In this document: one piece after another, positions 4,336 through 5,254 of the stretch | How the letters are laid out: every line of letters begins with the position of its first letter | Position numbering within the stretch: position 1 is the first letter of the stretch | Source of the DNA: Legionellaceae bacterium | GTDB lineage: Bacteria; Pseudomonadota; Gammaproteobacteria; Legionellales; Legionellaceae | Assembly: GCA_030696465.1 (NCBI GenBank) | Contig: JAUYSE010000005.1 | Span: 1-5,254 of the forward strand | Direction: 5' to 3' | DNA: 5,254 bases | The notes under the pieces: model-generated | What the model was told of the DNA's origin: nothing | Seen by the model: the letters and a program-made list of their open reading frames with translations, nothing else | Database searches by the model: none | Translations under genes and position numbers: made by a program

Positions 4336-5254
4336 AAGTTACCCCGTTTCTCTATTACAAGGTGAGTTGTGCTTGCCTGGGGATAAATCAATTTCGCATC
4401 GCGCTTTGATGTTAGCGGCGTTATGCCAAGACCCAATGTTGTTACAGGGGGTATCACAAAGTCAAGACTGTACGGCAACGCGGATTGCTTTAGAAGCGAT
4501 GGGCGTGCCCGTACGAGAAGAAACGGTCGGGGAACTTTGGATTGAAGGGGGAGGGTTGCGAGGATTACAACCACCCACTCATAGATTGGACTGTGGTAAT
4601 TCTGGAACGAGTATGCGTTTATTCATGGGTTTATTATCGGCACAGTTTTTTTCTACGAGCTTAAGCGGCGATGCCAGTTTACGAAAGCGCCCTATGGATA
4701 GGGTAGCGATTCCTTTGCGGCAGATGGGGGCGCAGGTACGTTTACAGCCAGAGGAAGTGCAGATAGAACCGGTGACTCATTTACAAGGAGGTCACTTTGA
4801 TTTACCTATGGCGAGTAGCCAAGTGAAATCGGCACTTCTCTTGGCGGGGCTCTATGCAAAAGGCCGAACCAGCATTAAAGAACCATTGCAAACCCGAGAT
4901 CACACAGAGCGACTTTTTCAATGGTTGGGTGTTCCCTGTGTACGTAGAGGTTTGATATGTACACTGAGTCCCCTTGAAAAAATACGGGGCAAAGCCCTGA
5001 GTATTCCTGGGGATTTTTCATCGGCGGCTTTTTTTATCGTGGCAGCGTGTATTATTCCTGGTTCTTATGTGTATTTTCGGGGGGTAGGGGTCAATGCCAC
5101 GCGCTTGGGATTGATCGCCATGTTACGACGTATGGGTGCCAGCATAGAAATTATGGCAGAACGTATGTTGGGTTTCGAGCCCGTTGCTGATATAAGGGTA
5201 CGATATTGCGCTTTACAGGGAATAGTGATTCCTACTGCAGTGGTGCCCTCCATG
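4319..5254 (+). CDS. aroA: 3-phosphoshikimate 1-carboxyvinyltransferase (EPSP synthase), N-terminal part
   Basis: Cytosolic enzyme of the shikimate pathway that joins PEP to shikimate 3-phosphate. The first 312 codons are open to the window edge, out of a usual ~430-445, covering the N-terminal domain and part of the C-terminal one. Signatures: LPGDKSISHR at 19-28 (Lys23, Arg28), DCGNSGTSMR at 91-100 with Gly96 at the PEP-contact site, GDASLRKRPM at 117-126, MASSQVKSA at 164-172, RDHTE at 193-197, PGDFSSAAFF at 229-238 and NATR at 258-261. GDKS, RDHTE and NATR mark the class II subgroup, although its usual SAQxK reads SSQVK. The catalytic Asp expected soon after VPSM falls just outside the window. 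The ATG lies within the end of serC, with GAGGAG five bases upstream inside serC, so translation is probably coupled to serC. Confidence 0.96.
   Translation, partial: MTDELESYPVSLLQGELCLPGDKSISHRALMLAALCQDPMLLQGVSQSQDCTATRIALEAMGVPVREETVGELWIEGGGLRGLQPPTHRLDCGNSGTSMRLFMGLLSAQFFSTSLSGDASLRKRPMDRVAIPLRQMGAQVRLQPEEVQIEPVTHLQGGHFDLPMASSQVKSALLLAGLYAKGRTSIKEPLQTRDHTERLFQWLGVPCVRRGLICTLSPLEKIRGKALSIPGDFSSAAFFIVAACIIPGSYVYFRGVGVNATRLGLIAMLRRMGASIEIMAERMLGFEPVADIRVRYCALQGIVIPTAVVPSM

Noticed and set aside
4143..4574. 143-codon minus-strand ORF across the serC-aroA junction
   Set aside because: Antisense to two unambiguous conserved genes, with no initiation signal or recognisable protein.
1..5254. 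CRISPR array, tRNA or rRNA gene, transposase
   Set aside because: No regularly spaced direct repeats, no cloverleaf with the TTC/CCA signatures, and no transposase-like reading frame were seen.

Overview
The window suggests a gammaproteobacterium, most likely of the order Legionellales (Legionella/Coxiella-like). The reasons are family resemblance only: a serC-aroA gene pair as in gammaproteobacteria, a class II-type EPSP synthase, small outer-membrane barrels whose mature N-terminus reads PIDG(W/F)Y, and a stand-alone eukaryotic-type kinase of the sort those bacteria secrete. No search was run, so the taxonomy is inference.

Layout. Positions 1-1703 hold a three-gene minus-strand cluster. 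In transcription order it is a small outer-membrane beta-barrel protein (1703-1062), a diverged paralogue (1034-342), and the 5' part of ribulose-phosphate 3-epimerase (rpe, 332 to the window edge). Gaps are only 27 and 9 bp, so they probably share one transcript, with a candidate promoter near 1740-1767. Positions 1713-1990 are non-coding. This stretch holds a ~150-bp element (1827-1976) with 20-bp terminal inverted repeats and a core like the dispersed TTGCGAGC...GAAGCAATC repeats of many proteobacteria. Positions 3103-1991 (minus) encode a 370-aa protein with a diverged eukaryotic-like protein-kinase domain behind a Pro/Ser-rich N-terminal tail. Positions 3104-3273 are a divergent promoter region. 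Positions 3274-4335 (plus) encode phosphoserine aminotransferase (serC). It overlaps by 17 bp the start of aroA (4319 to the window edge), which encodes EPSP synthase.

How the genes work together. serC (serine and, in many bacteria, pyridoxal-phosphate synthesis) and aroA (chorismate synthesis) form a translationally coupled metabolic operon. The barrel pair plus rpe is a second unit that joins envelope genes to a pentose-phosphate gene. The kinase lies between these units with its own strong sigma-70-like promoter and a repeat element just past its stop codon, as expected for an accessory gene; it is the best candidate for a host-directed effector.

Points most worth a second look are the inverted-repeat element, the atypical kinase, a SerC whose glycine-rich cofactor loop is replaced by WMPV although other active-site residues remain, and a hairpin that presents the Shine-Dalgarno of the second barrel gene in its loop.
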